From JBLFWJ01 sp047611425 (GTDB taxonomy: Bacteria; Bacteroidota; Bacteroidia; UBA10329), in contig JBLFWJ010000018.1 of assembly GCA_047611425.1 (NCBI GenBank), positions 1 through 30,196 of the forward strand: 30,196 bases of DNA, written 5' to 3'. Shown here piece after piece: positions 1 through 8,205 of this stretch. The notes beneath the pieces are model-generated. The model made no database searches. It worked only from the letters and a program-made list of their open reading frames with translations, and was not told the DNA's origin. The first letter of the stretch is position 1, and each line of letters starts with the position of its first letter. The position numbers and the translations under genes are program-made.

Positions 1-26
1 ACCTATGACGGTTTGGGCTTAATGCA

Positions 27-1748
27 TCAAGCCCCGATCACCTCAGCAACCAACCCTTCATCCGTCTTCGTTACCTTGGTCAAGCCTGCTTTTCCAAGAC
101 CTTTCATGCCTTTGTCCCACTGCTTGTTGCTGAGGCCAGACTGATCTTTCAGCGCACCTAAATCCATTGATCCTGCTTTAGAAAGAATATCGAAGATCAC
201 CTTCTCGTTTCCTTCCAATTCAATCTTTTTCTCAGCCACTTTCTCCGGTCGCATTTGAGGGAATAATAGCACATCTTGAATAGAGCTGTTGTTGGTCAGC
301 ATCATGCAAAGCCTGTCCATCCCAATTCCCATTCCTGAGGTTGGTGGCATGCCGTATTCCAAAGCTCGTAAGAAGTCGTGATCGATAGTCATCGCCTCGT
401 CATCGCCACGATCTGCCAAATCCATTTGCTCTTCAAATCGAGCACGTTGCTCTAGCGGATCGTTCAACTCAGAATAGGCGTTTGCCAACTCCGTTCCGCA
501 CGCCATCAACTCAAAACGCTCAACAAGACCTGGCTTGCTTCGGTGCTTTTTGGTTAGCGGAGACATCTCCACCGGATAGTCTGTAATGAATGTTGGTTGC
601 TCATAATGGTGCTCGCATTTCTCTCCGAATATTTCATCGATGAGTTTGCCTTTGCCCATTGATTTGTCAGTCTGGATATTAAGATCGGCACATACATTCA
701 GCAAAGCCGCCTCGTCCATTTCCGAAACATCAATTCCAGTGTGCGCCAAGATTGCCTCGTACATGGTTACCCTTGGATATGGAGCTTTGAAATCCAACTC
801 AACATCACCGAAAGTGGCTTTAGTTGTTCCGTTTAGATCGATGGCTACCTTCTCGAGCATCCGCTCTGTGAAGTCCATCATCCAATTGTAGTCCTTGTAG
901 GCCACATAAATCTCTAGCATGCTGAACTCCGGGTTGTGAGTTCGATCCATGCCTTCATTTCTGAAGACTTTAGCGAATTCATACACCCCATCAAACCCAC
1001 CAACAATCAATCTTTTAAGATAAAGCTCATTAGCAATTCGCATGTAAAGCGGAATGTCCAATGAGTTGTGATGTGTGGCAAACGGACGGGCCGCTGCGCC
1101 TCCAGCAATCGGTTGTAGAATTGGTGTTTCAACTTCCAAAACTCCATGATCATTGAAGAACTGGCGCATGGAATTGAACATCTTCGATCGCTTGATAAAG
1201 ACGTCTCTCGTATCAGGATTCACAACCAAATCAACGTAGCGTTGACGATACTTGAACTCAGCATCGCTTACCGCATCGTGTACATTTCCTTCGGCATCAG
1301 TCTTCACCACAGGAAGTGGCTTTACTGACTTTCCAAGGAATTTGAATTCGGATACGTGAATAGAAATCTCACCAACTTTTGTTGTGAAAACATATCCTTT
1401 CACGCCTATGAAATCGCCACGATCAAGTAGCTTCTTGATCACCTCATTGTAAAGTGTCTTGTCCTCACCCGGGCAGATTTCATCTCGATTGAAATAAAGT
1501 TGAATCCTTCCAGAAGCGTCTTGCAGTTCAGCAAAAGATGCTTTCCCCATGATACGCTTGCTCATTACACGACCAGCTATGCTGATGTTTTTGTAATCAA
1601 GTTTACGTGCCTCGTAATTCTTAAGAATCCCTTTTGAGGTGACATTCACCTCAAATTCTTCCGCTGGAAACGGATCAATTCCCAAGTCTATCAACCGTTG
1701 AAGGGCACCCCTTCTAACATTTTCCTGCTCGCTAAGCTGCTGCGACAT
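27..1748 (-). CDS. lysS: Lysyl-tRNA synthetase, class II
   Basis: Charges tRNA-Lys with lysine in the cytoplasm. The 573-residue product has an N-terminal OB-fold anticodon-binding region (about residues 50-160) and a class II catalytic core with motif 2 (FRNEG) and motif 3 (GMGIGMDRL). It ends the usual bacterial LysRS body at about residue 505 (LLFPQMRPE) and then carries roughly 70 extra residues that look like a small helical or winged-helix domain; comparable extensions are known in Bacteroidota LysRS. The ATG at 1748 is preceded by a good TAnnTTTG element. It is divergent from the sugar isomerase gene across 89 bases, and the stop lies 26 bases from the window edge. Identity is secure; the role of the extension is unknown. 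Confidence 0.97.
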   Translation of the reverse strand: MSQQLSEQENVRRGALQRLIDLGIDPFPAEEFEVNVTSKGILKNYEARKLDYKNISIAGRVMSKRIMGKASFAELQDASGRIQLYFNRDEICPGEDKTLYNEVIKKLLDRGDFIGVKGYVFTTKVGEISIHVSEFKFLGKSVKPLPVVKTDAEGNVHDAVSDAEFKYRQRYVDLVVNPDTRDVFIKRSKMFNSMRQFFNDHGVLEVETPILQPIAGGAAARPFATHHNSLDIPLYMRIANELYLKRLIVGGFDGVYEFAKVFRNEGMDRTHNPEFSMLEIYVAYKDYNWMMDFTERMLEKVAIDLNGTTKATFGDVELDFKAPYPRVTMYEAILAHTGIDVSEMDEAALLNVCADLNIQTDKSMGKGKLIDEIFGEKCEHHYEQPTFITDYPVEMSPLTKKHRSKPGLVERFELMACGTELANAYSELNDPLEQRARFEEQMDLADRGDDEAMTIDHDFLRALEYGMPPTSGMGIGMDRLCMMLTNNSSIQDVLLFPQMRPEKVAEKKIELEGNEKVIFDILSKAGSMDLGALKDQSGLSNKQWDKGMKGLGKAGLTKVTKTDEGLVAEVIGA

Positions 1749-1765
1749 TGCTTCTAAATTTGGCG

Positions 1766-1773
1766 CAAAGATA
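1766..1773 (-). promoter_or_regulatory. -7 element of lysS promoter
   Basis: On the minus strand this reads TATCTTTG, a full match to the Bacteroidota -7 consensus TAnnTTTG, 17 bases before the lysS ATG. I see no TTTG at the expected -33 spacing, so only the -7 half is supported. Confidence 0.55.
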
Positions 1774-1787
1774 GACGGGCATTCAAG

Positions 1788-1818
1788 TTTGTGGCCTATC
1801 TCAGATGGGTTAGCTTTG
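1788..1818 (+). promoter_or_regulatory. Canonical Bacteroidota promoter for the isomerase gene
   Basis: TTTG at 1788-1791, then 19 bases, then TAGCTTTG at 1811-1818. Both halves and the spacing fit the -33/-7 consensus of the Bacteroidota primary sigma factor. The predicted transcript would start about 15 bases before the ATG at 1838, leaving a very short leader. The promoter overlaps the divergent lysS upstream region. Confidence 0.65.
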
Positions 1819-1837
1819 GCCTCCTAAAATTCCCACT

Positions 1838-2821
1838 ATGGAACAACTCATCAAGGATTTTACCAACCAAATTAGCAAGGCAATCATTATCGGAAACGCC
1901 TATGATGGCTCCGATACAGACAAGCGGTTTTCTAATGTACTTATCTCTGGTCTTGGAGGTTCTGGCATTGGTGGAACTATTGCTGCCGAGGTTATGGCTG
2001 GTGAAGCCAACATTCCGTTGCTTACAAATAGCGGCTACGACATTCCATCATTCGTTTCGAGCAACACCCTTTTCATCGCGTGTTCCTACTCCGGAAATAC
2101 AGAAGAAACCGTTTCTGCCACGACCAAAGCACATGAAGCTGGTGCCAAGATTGTAGTAATCTCAAGCGGTGGAAAGCTGATTGAAATGGCGGCTGAAAAC
2201 GGATGGGACACCATCATTATTCCTGGTGGACAACCGCCACGTGCAAGCTTCGGATTGTCTTTCCCACAGGTACTTTACGTGCTACATAAGTTCGGCATCA
2301 TCAGCAAAAGCTTTGAACACGAACTCAACTTGGCGATTAAGCTGTTGGATGAAAACCAAAATGCGATTCAAGAAGAGGCAAAGGCTGTCACGGCTAAATT
2401 GAATAATAAGATTCCTGTAATCTATGCTGCCGATGGCTTTGGTGGTGTAGCGACTCGTTTCCGTCAACAAATAAACGAGAATAGCAAGATGCTTTGCTGG
2501 CATCATGTCATTCCAGAAATGAACCACAACGAGTTGGTTGGTTGGAGAACGAAGAATGATGACCTCGCTGTAATCATTTTCAGAAATAAGACCGATTTTG
2601 AGCGCATTCAAGCGCGAATGGAAATCAACAAAAGCACGTTTTCCGAGTACACAAATACCACTGTTGAAGTGTGGTCAAAAGGGACTTCGCAACTTCAGTG
2701 TGCACTCTACCTCGTTCACATTGGTGACTGGATCTCTTTGTATCTGGGTCAGGAAAAAGGTGTTGACATTACTGAAGTTAAGGTGATTGACCACTTGAAA
2801 GGCGAGCTTAACAAGCTTTGA
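1838..2821 (+). CDS. Bifunctional phosphoglucose/phosphomannose isomerase (SIS domain)
   Basis: A 327-residue cytoplasmic sugar-phosphate isomerase interconverting glucose-6-P or mannose-6-P with fructose-6-P. The N-terminal half has SIS-domain features: a glycine-rich GLGGSGIGG at about residues 39-47 and the phosphate-binding CSYSGNTEET at about 87-96. The C-terminal half carries PEMNHNELVGW, typical of the PGI/PMI subfamily active site. Length and order match the archaeal/bacterial bifunctional PGI-PMI family rather than the larger classical Pgi. The ATG at 1838 follows a canonical promoter. It appears monocistronic, because repeat-like DNA separates it from lipB. Which sugar it prefers cannot be read from the sequence. 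Confidence 0.88.
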   Translation: MEQLIKDFTNQISKAIIIGNAYDGSDTDKRFSNVLISGLGGSGIGGTIAAEVMAGEANIPLLTNSGYDIPSFVSSNTLFIACSYSGNTEETVSATTKAHEAGAKIVVISSGGKLIEMAAENGWDTIIIPGGQPPRASFGLSFPQVLYVLHKFGIISKSFEHELNLAIKLLDENQNAIQEEAKAVTAKLNNKIPVIYAADGFGGVATRFRQQINENSKMLCWHHVIPEMNHNELVGWRTKNDDLAVIIFRNKTDFERIQARMEINKSTFSEYTNTTVEVWSKGTSQLQCALYLVHIGDWISLYLGQEKGVDITEVKVIDHLKGELNKL

Positions 2822-2824
2822 TAG

Positions 2825-2905
2825 AACACAGATTAGACTGATTCACCGGATTAAACCTGATTTTTCTCTGCGACCTTTGCGCTTACTCAGCGACTCCGCG
2901 GTTAA
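2825..2905. repeat. Two adjacent dispersed-repeat-like modules
   Basis: This intergenic stretch has two low-complexity parts. Bases 2825-2865 are built from the repeated word GATT (gattagactgattcaccg and so on). Bases 2866-2905 are a run of CTCTGCGAC/CTTTGCGC/CAGCGACTCCGCGGTTAA-like words. Both resemble short repeats that I recall as scattered between genes in many bacterial genomes. Only one copy of each is seen here, so the repeat status rests on recognition and not on copies in the window. GACCTTTG inside the second part is one base off a -7 element and could serve lipB. Confidence 0.5.
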
Positions 2906-2908
2906 CCT

Positions 2909-3625
2909 ATGATGCATCCAGTTTATTTCGAAGACAAAGGCCTAGTTCTCTACAAGGATTGTTGGGATTATCAGTTGACACAGTTCAACGAAATGGTTGG
3001 CCGAAAGAAATGGAATAAGGCCAATCCTGATCAATTAAAGCCTACAGAAAGCCGGTTAATCTTCTGCTCTCACCCGCACGTTTATACGCTGGGAAAAAGT
3101 GGTTCTGAAGACAATCTTCTGCTCAATAAAAGTGAGTTAAAGTTCCATGGAGCCGAGTTCTACCACATAAACCGAGGCGGTGATATTACTTATCATGGGC
3201 CTGGTCAATTGGTTGGTTATCCGATTTTCGATTTGGATTTCTTCTTCACGGACATCCATCTATTTATAGACAAACTAGAAGATGCCATCATCGCAGTTTT
3301 GGCGCAATATGGCATTGATGCTGGCCGAGGCCCAAAAGGATTTACGGGTGTTTGGGTTGATTGGGATGATCCTGAAAAAGCAAGAAAGATTTGCGCGTTC
3401 GGAATGCATGTTAGCCGTTGGGTAACCATGCATGGCTTTGCCATAAACGTCAACACCGATTTAGATTATTACAAGCACATCATCCCGTGTGGAATTGACG
3501 ATAAGGACGTTACCTCCATGCAGAGAGAACTTGGAGAAGCCGTGGATGAAGAAGCTGTGAAAGAACAGCTTCTCAAGGAGATTCAAAAAGTGCTTAAAAT
3601 TGAAAGATTTGCTGGCATCAAATAG
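2909..3625 (+). CDS. lipB: Octanoyltransferase (lipoate-protein ligase B)
   Basis: Transfers octanoyl from acyl carrier protein to lipoyl domains of 2-oxoacid dehydrogenases and the glycine cleavage H protein, the first step of lipoate synthesis. The 238-residue protein has the family signature RGGDITYHGPGQLVGYP (HGPGQ at 96-100), the conserved lysine K160 in ARKICAFG, and the catalytic cysteine C194 in PCGIDDKDVTSM. Two consecutive ATG codons (2909 and 2912) make the exact start uncertain by one residue. lipA is not in the window. An enoyl-CoA hydratase gene follows 36 bases later, possibly with its own promoter. Confidence 0.95.
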   Translation: MMHPVYFEDKGLVLYKDCWDYQLTQFNEMVGRKKWNKANPDQLKPTESRLIFCSHPHVYTLGKSGSEDNLLLNKSELKFHGAEFYHINRGGDITYHGPGQLVGYPIFDLDFFFTDIHLFIDKLEDAIIAVLAQYGIDAGRGPKGFTGVWVDWDDPEKARKICAFGMHVSRWVTMHGFAINVNTDLDYYKHIIPCGIDDKDVTSMQRELGEAVDEEAVKEQLLKEIQKVLKIERFAGIK

Positions 3626-3634
3626 ATCGTTGCA

Positions 3635-3642
3635 TATTTTCG
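3635..3642 (+). promoter_or_regulatory. Possible -7 element before the enoyl-CoA hydratase gene
   Basis: TATTTTCG matches TAnnTTTG at seven of eight positions and lies 20 bases before the ATG at 3662. No clear -33 partner is visible, so this is a weak candidate. Confidence 0.3.
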
Positions 3643-3661
3643 CCCACCCAATATTATAACT

Positions 3662-4441
3662 ATGACTTTCGACACTCTTTTAACTTCCGCTAACGGGGGA
3701 ATATTGACCATCACAATCAATCGTCCAGACAAATTGAACGCACTGAACCGTGGCGTTTTCAACGACCTTGGCAATTGCATCAAGGCTTTTCATGAAGATG
3801 ATTCTTTAAAGGTGGCTATTATCACCGGAGCTGGAGATAAAGCATTTGTTGCTGGAGCGGACATCAGCGAATTCGGAGGTTTGAATGCTGATGAAGGAAA
3901 AGCATTGGCTGCACGGGGTCAGGTGGTTTTCAATTCAATTGAAAGAGGCCCAAAACCTGTAATTGCTGCTGTAAACGGTTTTGCACTAGGTGGGGGTTGC
4001 GAGTTGACAATGGCTTGTCATATGAGAATCGCTTCTGAAACGGCTCGTTTCGGTCAGCCAGAGGTGAACTTAGGATTGATCCCTGGATATGGCGGAACTC
4101 AGCGTTTGGTTCAGTTGATCGGAAAAGGAAAAGCATTAGAGTTGTTGATGACTGCCGATATGATTAAGGCCCCTGAAGCCTTATCGCTGGGTCTTGTGAA
4201 CCACATGGTTCCTGCTGACGATTTGATGGCAACGTGCGAAGCAATGGCAAAGAAGATTATGACAAAGGCGCCTATCGCGGTTGCCAAAGTTATTGCTTCA
4301 GTAAACGCCTATTTCGAAGATGGCGTAAACGGACTGGAGTACGAAATAGACCAATTTGGTGAATGCTGTACTACGGAAGATTTTGTTGAGGGCGGCACCG
4401 CTTTTATGGAGAAGCGAGTAGCCAATTTCCAAGGGAAATAA
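3662..4441 (+). CDS. Enoyl-CoA hydratase / crotonase family protein
   Basis: Adds water to trans-2-enoyl-CoA in fatty acid beta-oxidation or a related acyl-CoA pathway. The 259-residue length is typical. The oxyanion-hole segment AGADISEF (about residues 67-74) and the second one at ALGGGCEL are present. Both acid/base glutamates of true hydratases are there, E114 (GGGCEL) and E134 (GQPEVNLGLIPGYGGTQRL), spaced 20 apart as in rat mitochondrial hydratase Glu144/Glu164. Hydratase activity is therefore likely rather than another crotonase reaction. No neighbouring beta-oxidation genes are present, so the physiological substrate is open (short-chain, possibly crotonyl-CoA). Confidence 0.9.
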   Translation: MTFDTLLTSANGGILTITINRPDKLNALNRGVFNDLGNCIKAFHEDDSLKVAIITGAGDKAFVAGADISEFGGLNADEGKALAARGQVVFNSIERGPKPVIAAVNGFALGGGCELTMACHMRIASETARFGQPEVNLGLIPGYGGTQRLVQLIGKGKALELLMTADMIKAPEALSLGLVNHMVPADDLMATCEAMAKKIMTKAPIAVAKVIASVNAYFEDGVNGLEYEIDQFGECCTTEDFVEGGTAFMEKRVANFQGK

Positions 4442-4576
4442 CTACGAGAAGTAGACGATAATATTGGCAACAAGCAACAGGGCCGCTAATGCGATCATAA
4501 TGCTATTGCGAATCCGTTCGCGTTTTTTATGCTTATGATAGTGATCCAAATCCTTTGGTAGTCTACAAGACGATAT
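4442..4576 (-). CDS. Possible small single-pass membrane protein, non-ATG start
   Basis: An open frame ending in TAG at 4442 encodes LPKDLDHYHKHKKRERIRNS followed by a strongly hydrophobic helix (IMIALAALLLVANIIVYF), a charged tail plus one membrane segment as in many bacterial small membrane proteins. The frame has no ATG upstream. Possible starts are ATA at 4576, ATT at 4579 or TTG at 4549 (35 codons), after an in-frame TAG. It is either real with an unusual start, a gene whose ATG has mutated, or chance. It is convergent with the hydratase, one base after its stop. Confidence 0.35.
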   Translation of the reverse strand: MSSCRLPKDLDHYHKHKKRERIRNSIMIALAALLLVANIIVYFS

Positions 4577-4648
4577 AATCCGCTAATCTATGCAATTATG
4601 ACGGATTCAGTGGATGACAAACGTGAGTTATCCACGGTAACAAACAGT

Positions 4649-5257
4649 TTAAATGTCTGAAATGTTGCCAAACGACATTCCTTTCTTTCGAATTCCCTCA
4701 ATTGTTAATTGAAGACTCCCAAGTACATTCTCTTTCGCTTTTTGCGAATCATGCATCACGATGATGCTTCCAGCCTTAACGTTATCCAATACGTTGGAAA
4801 CTACGTCTTTGGCGGAATTACTGGCATCAAAATCTCCGGCCAATACATCCCACATAATTACTTTGTGATTTGAAATCATGCCCATTAATCCCGGCCAAAT
4901 TCGTCCATAAGGTGGACGAAAAACGCTGGATCCAGAAACCTTTTCTCCTCGCTCCACATTTTCGATAAACGCCTCTTCATCAACCTTCCACCCATCCAAA
5001 TGGGCATAGCCATGATTCGCAACTTCGTGGCCTTCGGATCGAATTCGATAAAGAATTTCTGGGTGCTTTTCTGCATTCTCACCCAAAACGAAAAACGTTG
5101 CAGTAACGCTTTCCTCGGCCAGAATATCAAGAATTGCAGTTGTCACTTCTGGGTCTGGACCATCATCAAAAGTCAAGTAAACCTTATCCGTATTCGCATT
5201 AAAAATGGCTTTCGACAACAATTTCCGATACAGGTATGGCGGCTTTTTCAGATACAT
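4649..5257 (-). CDS. Polysaccharide deacetylase (NodB homology, CE4)
   Basis: A 202-residue NodB-fold deacetylase, expected to remove N-acetyl groups from an envelope or exported polysaccharide. Metal-site motifs are visible: TFDDGPD with D31/D32, then the HGYAH histidine pair (about residues 81-85), RPPYGR, and a late VMHDS. There is no signal peptide; the short N-terminus (MYLKKPPYLYRKLLSK) is basic, so export is not obvious. Its ATG shares one base with the TGA of the upstream DUF2723 gene (TGATG), a classic arrangement for translational coupling, so it is very likely made together with that membrane protein. The substrate is unknown. Confidence 0.88.
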   Translation of the reverse strand: MYLKKPPYLYRKLLSKAIFNANTDKVYLTFDDGPDPEVTTAILDILAEESVTATFFVLGENAEKHPEILYRIRSEGHEVANHGYAHLDGWKVDEEAFIENVERGEKVSGSSVFRPPYGRIWPGLMGMISNHKVIMWDVLAGDFDASNSAKDVVSNVLDNVKAGSIIVMHDSQKAKENVLGSLQLTIEGIRKKGMSFGNISDI

Positions 5258-8193
5258 CAGTTTTCCAAAAATACCTTTCCCAACTCTTTAAATCGCAGTT
5301 CCTCTTCGTGAAGTTCGTTCATTAGTTTGTGACCTTTGGCCTCCAAAAACAACAACTCTACTTGTGATAGTATGGCCTCCAATTCATTTTGAACAACGCG
5401 TTGAATTCTTGAATCCAGTTTGGTGATTACTTCCAGTTGATCCAGTTTTAGGCCAAGCAGTTGCTTCAGCAAAACAACGCCATTCTCCGTTGATTCAGCA
5501 TCCAAATAGAGTCCTGCAATTTCACTACCCAATTCGTCAATTGGGTGGTCTTCAATGGAAATGGCCGTTACAGAATAATCATTCAACTCAACCGCTCGAG
5601 CCGTGTCTCCAATAGCCAGCAATGCTTTACAGGTTTCCAATATTTCACTTCGGTATGAGTATACCAATCGTATGGCCTCTTCATCATACACTTTGGATGT
5701 TTCATTGAAGGCACCAAGTTGACATTTGGTTTGTAAAAAATCGGTATTTGAATTTGCATCGAGAATATCCACATCGTTGGATCCAACCTCAGTCCCAAGT
5801 TCGTAAATCATCCCAGTTCGTTGGAGGTACTTGCCTAAACCGAGCCTTGCCGAATATCCACATGAAGAAGCAAAAGCAATTGGCCGATGAGGGAAATTAG
5901 AACCGATGATATCAACTACCGCAAGGTCTGCTTTCAATGAATATGATCGATTTAGATTCCAGAAAAGCGTATCGTTCTTCATCGGAAACATAAGATCAGT
6001 GGATGGCAGCTTATCTTTCATCGCGTAAGAACCTTGATATCTTGTTGAATCATGGTCGCTGACCACAAAGGCAAGCAATTCATCAATTGTAATCTGTGAT
6101 TGAGTTTCTTCTACGACAGGCAAGTACAATAATCGACTACCTCGATAATGTTTTTGATCCACGGAAAACTGAATTGGCTGAGCTTCAAACTGTGCCTTTC
6201 GCATTTGATCCAGGTACCAATCTGTGTTGAGTAAACTGAGGTTTACAACGCGCACGTCACGCCTCACGCCCTCCACATGTTGCAAGTACCAAAGTGGATA
6301 GGTGTCATTGTCGCCCTGAGTAAATAGAATTGCCTGCTCGGGGCAACTATTCAAGTAATTGAATGCGGACTCTCGGACAATATTACGATCGGATTTGTTG
6401 TGGAGATCCCAACCATTTGCTAGCATTAATAGGGGTGCACACAGGCTCAGACAAAACCCGATAACCAAACCAGTTTTGGGTAAATACGCTTTCAGTCTTT
6501 CAATTAAAAACGATGCGCCAATACCTATCCAAATCGTAAAGCTTAAAAATGCCCCGAGATAAGCATAGTCGCGCTCCCTTGCTTGAAACGGTGTCTGATT
6601 CAGGTAGAGAACCAAGGCGATTCCGGTCATAGCGAAGAGTGCCAATACAGCATAAGAACCTCGACCATCTTTGGAAAAATGAGCGAAAATTCCAATCAAT
6701 CCCAGAATCAATGGAATGCCGTAAAACGGTGCGCGCGTCCTAGGGTCAGCTTGGCTCAATTTAACAGTTGAAGAATCAACCCCTCGTGGCTTATCGATAA
6801 AGTCAATTCCGGTAATCCAATTTCCGTTGATTGGCCCGCCTTCCCCTTGAAAATTGTTCTGTCGGCCAGAGAAATTCCATAGCATGTATCGGAAGAACAT
6901 GTGGCCCAATTGATATCGGGCAAAGAATTGCATGTTTTGGGCGAACGTTGGCGGCCCATTTAAACTGTCAGGAATATTGGCCCAACGTTCGTATGCACGA
7001 ACGTGTTGAGGACGCGAGCTGTACATCCTCGGGAAAAACACGGAATGTTCCGGGTCATAAACTGCCTCGCCCATTCTGTTTTCAGATACGGTGAGATAGC
7101 CCTCATCCTGAAACCCTAAAGCCTCAGGGTCTCCATTCTCAAAAACGGGTTTGCCGTCTTCAATTAGAATTTTGGCGGTGTATTGAGAGCCATAAACAAG
7201 AGGTGCCTGACCAAACTGGTCTCTTGCCAAATAGGCACGTAAAGAGTGACTGTCGTCAGGTGCGCCTTCGTTCATTGGCGTGCCTGCGCTGGCTCTTAAA
7301 ACGGCAACGGTATAAGTACCCGAACCAAGCATTATAAAGAAAATAGATAGAGCCAAGAGTTGCAGTATGTGCCTTTTACGAAACCAATAACTCAACCCAA
7401 GAAACCCTGCCAAAAGCGCCAAGTAAACAATCAAAACTCCACTGAAAAACGGCCAATCAAAATCGTTAACCAAGGCGGTTTCCAGCGCTTCCGAAAGAAT
7501 CATTGGGGCAGGAATCACGAAGTACTCGATGGCCACGGTTGCCAACAGTCCAAGGCCAGTAATCGCCACGTTCCAAAATGGTTTGTCTGCTTTAAAGAAT
7601 AGAATTAGAGCAACGGCTGGCAGCGTGAGCAAGCCTAAGAGATGCACACCAACTGCACTTCCGACTAAAAATGAAATAAGCAACAGATATCTGAAGCGAG
7701 CAGACGACTCTGTCTCAATAAACTTGAGTGCCGACCAAAAGATCAACACCACAAACAAGTTGGACATGTTGTAGACTTCGGCCTCGGTTGCCGAAGTCCA
7801 GAATGAGTCGGAAAAGGCAAAAGCCAACGCTCCGATTATTCCTCCTGAAAGAATTACTGTTCGATCAATTGACCAGCGATTGATCAATTTCATTATCACG
7901 GAACACAACACTCCAACTGTCGCAGATGAACTTACAATGGCAACAGAGGTAACGGCAAAGGCAACCTGAGAGGCTTCTGTTGTGAATAGCGTGAATATTC
8001 GAGCAATGAGCAAATAAAGTGGCGCTCCAGGTGCATGCGGCACTTGCAGCAAGGCCGCTGCGGCAATGAACTCTCCACAATCCCAAAAAGCAACGGTGCT
8101 TTCTGCTGTTATCCAATAAACAATTAGGCTAATTAAAAACACAAAAAACCCAGCCAAGGTTGTGTCTTTCCAAGGCTGGGTTTTCAAAGTCAT
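5257..8193 (-). CDS. DUF2723 / GT117-type multi-pass membrane protein (downstream paralogue)
   Basis: A 978-residue protein with about a dozen hydrophobic segments in the first 600 residues and a large soluble C-terminal part. The DUF2723 hallmark FWDCGEF lies in the first loop, where GT-C enzymes carry catalytic acidic residues. A second conserved block is TQGDNDTYPLWYLQHVEGV. DUF2723 is related to human TMEM260, a protein O-mannosyltransferase, and is classed as glycosyltransferase family 117; transfer of a sugar from a lipid donor is thus an inference from the family. It is 12 bases downstream of a longer paralogue and coupled to the deacetylase after it. The alignment with the paralogue (W-x-D-C-G-E spacing) supports the ATG at 8193. 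A terminator-like hairpin lies within codons 4-17. Confidence 0.85.
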   Translation of the reverse strand: MTLKTQPWKDTTLAGFFVFLISLIVYWITAESTVAFWDCGEFIAAAALLQVPHAPGAPLYLLIARIFTLFTTEASQVAFAVTSVAIVSSSATVGVLCSVIMKLINRWSIDRTVILSGGIIGALAFAFSDSFWTSATEAEVYNMSNLFVVLIFWSALKFIETESSARFRYLLLISFLVGSAVGVHLLGLLTLPAVALILFFKADKPFWNVAITGLGLLATVAIEYFVIPAPMILSEALETALVNDFDWPFFSGVLIVYLALLAGFLGLSYWFRKRHILQLLALSIFFIMLGSGTYTVAVLRASAGTPMNEGAPDDSHSLRAYLARDQFGQAPLVYGSQYTAKILIEDGKPVFENGDPEALGFQDEGYLTVSENRMGEAVYDPEHSVFFPRMYSSRPQHVRAYERWANIPDSLNGPPTFAQNMQFFARYQLGHMFFRYMLWNFSGRQNNFQGEGGPINGNWITGIDFIDKPRGVDSSTVKLSQADPRTRAPFYGIPLILGLIGIFAHFSKDGRGSYAVLALFAMTGIALVLYLNQTPFQARERDYAYLGAFLSFTIWIGIGASFLIERLKAYLPKTGLVIGFCLSLCAPLLMLANGWDLHNKSDRNIVRESAFNYLNSCPEQAILFTQGDNDTYPLWYLQHVEGVRRDVRVVNLSLLNTDWYLDQMRKAQFEAQPIQFSVDQKHYRGSRLLYLPVVEETQSQITIDELLAFVVSDHDSTRYQGSYAMKDKLPSTDLMFPMKNDTLFWNLNRSYSLKADLAVVDIIGSNFPHRPIAFASSCGYSARLGLGKYLQRTGMIYELGTEVGSNDVDILDANSNTDFLQTKCQLGAFNETSKVYDEEAIRLVYSYRSEILETCKALLAIGDTARAVELNDYSVTAISIEDHPIDELGSEIAGLYLDAESTENGVVLLKQLLGLKLDQLEVITKLDSRIQRVVQNELEAILSQVELLFLEAKGHKLMNELHEEELRFKELGKVFLEN
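8145..8184 (-). other. Terminator-like hairpin inside the 5' end of the downstream DUF2723 gene
   Basis: An 11-base perfect stem (AAAACCCAGCC at 8145-8155 and GGCTGGGTTTT at 8174-8184) with an 18-base loop. Read in the direction of transcription (minus), the 3' arm runs directly into TTTTTTGTGTTTTT. This has the shape of an intrinsic terminator, but it lies within codons 4-17 of the second gene, 12 bases after the first gene ends. It may reduce expression of the downstream genes relative to the first. Confidence 0.5.
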
Positions 8194-8205
8194 TGCTGAT
8201 GATTC

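Noticed and set aside
4628..4636. TTATCCACG, one base off a DnaA box
   Set aside because: A single site without further boxes, an AT-rich unwinding stretch or replication genes; not evidence of an origin.
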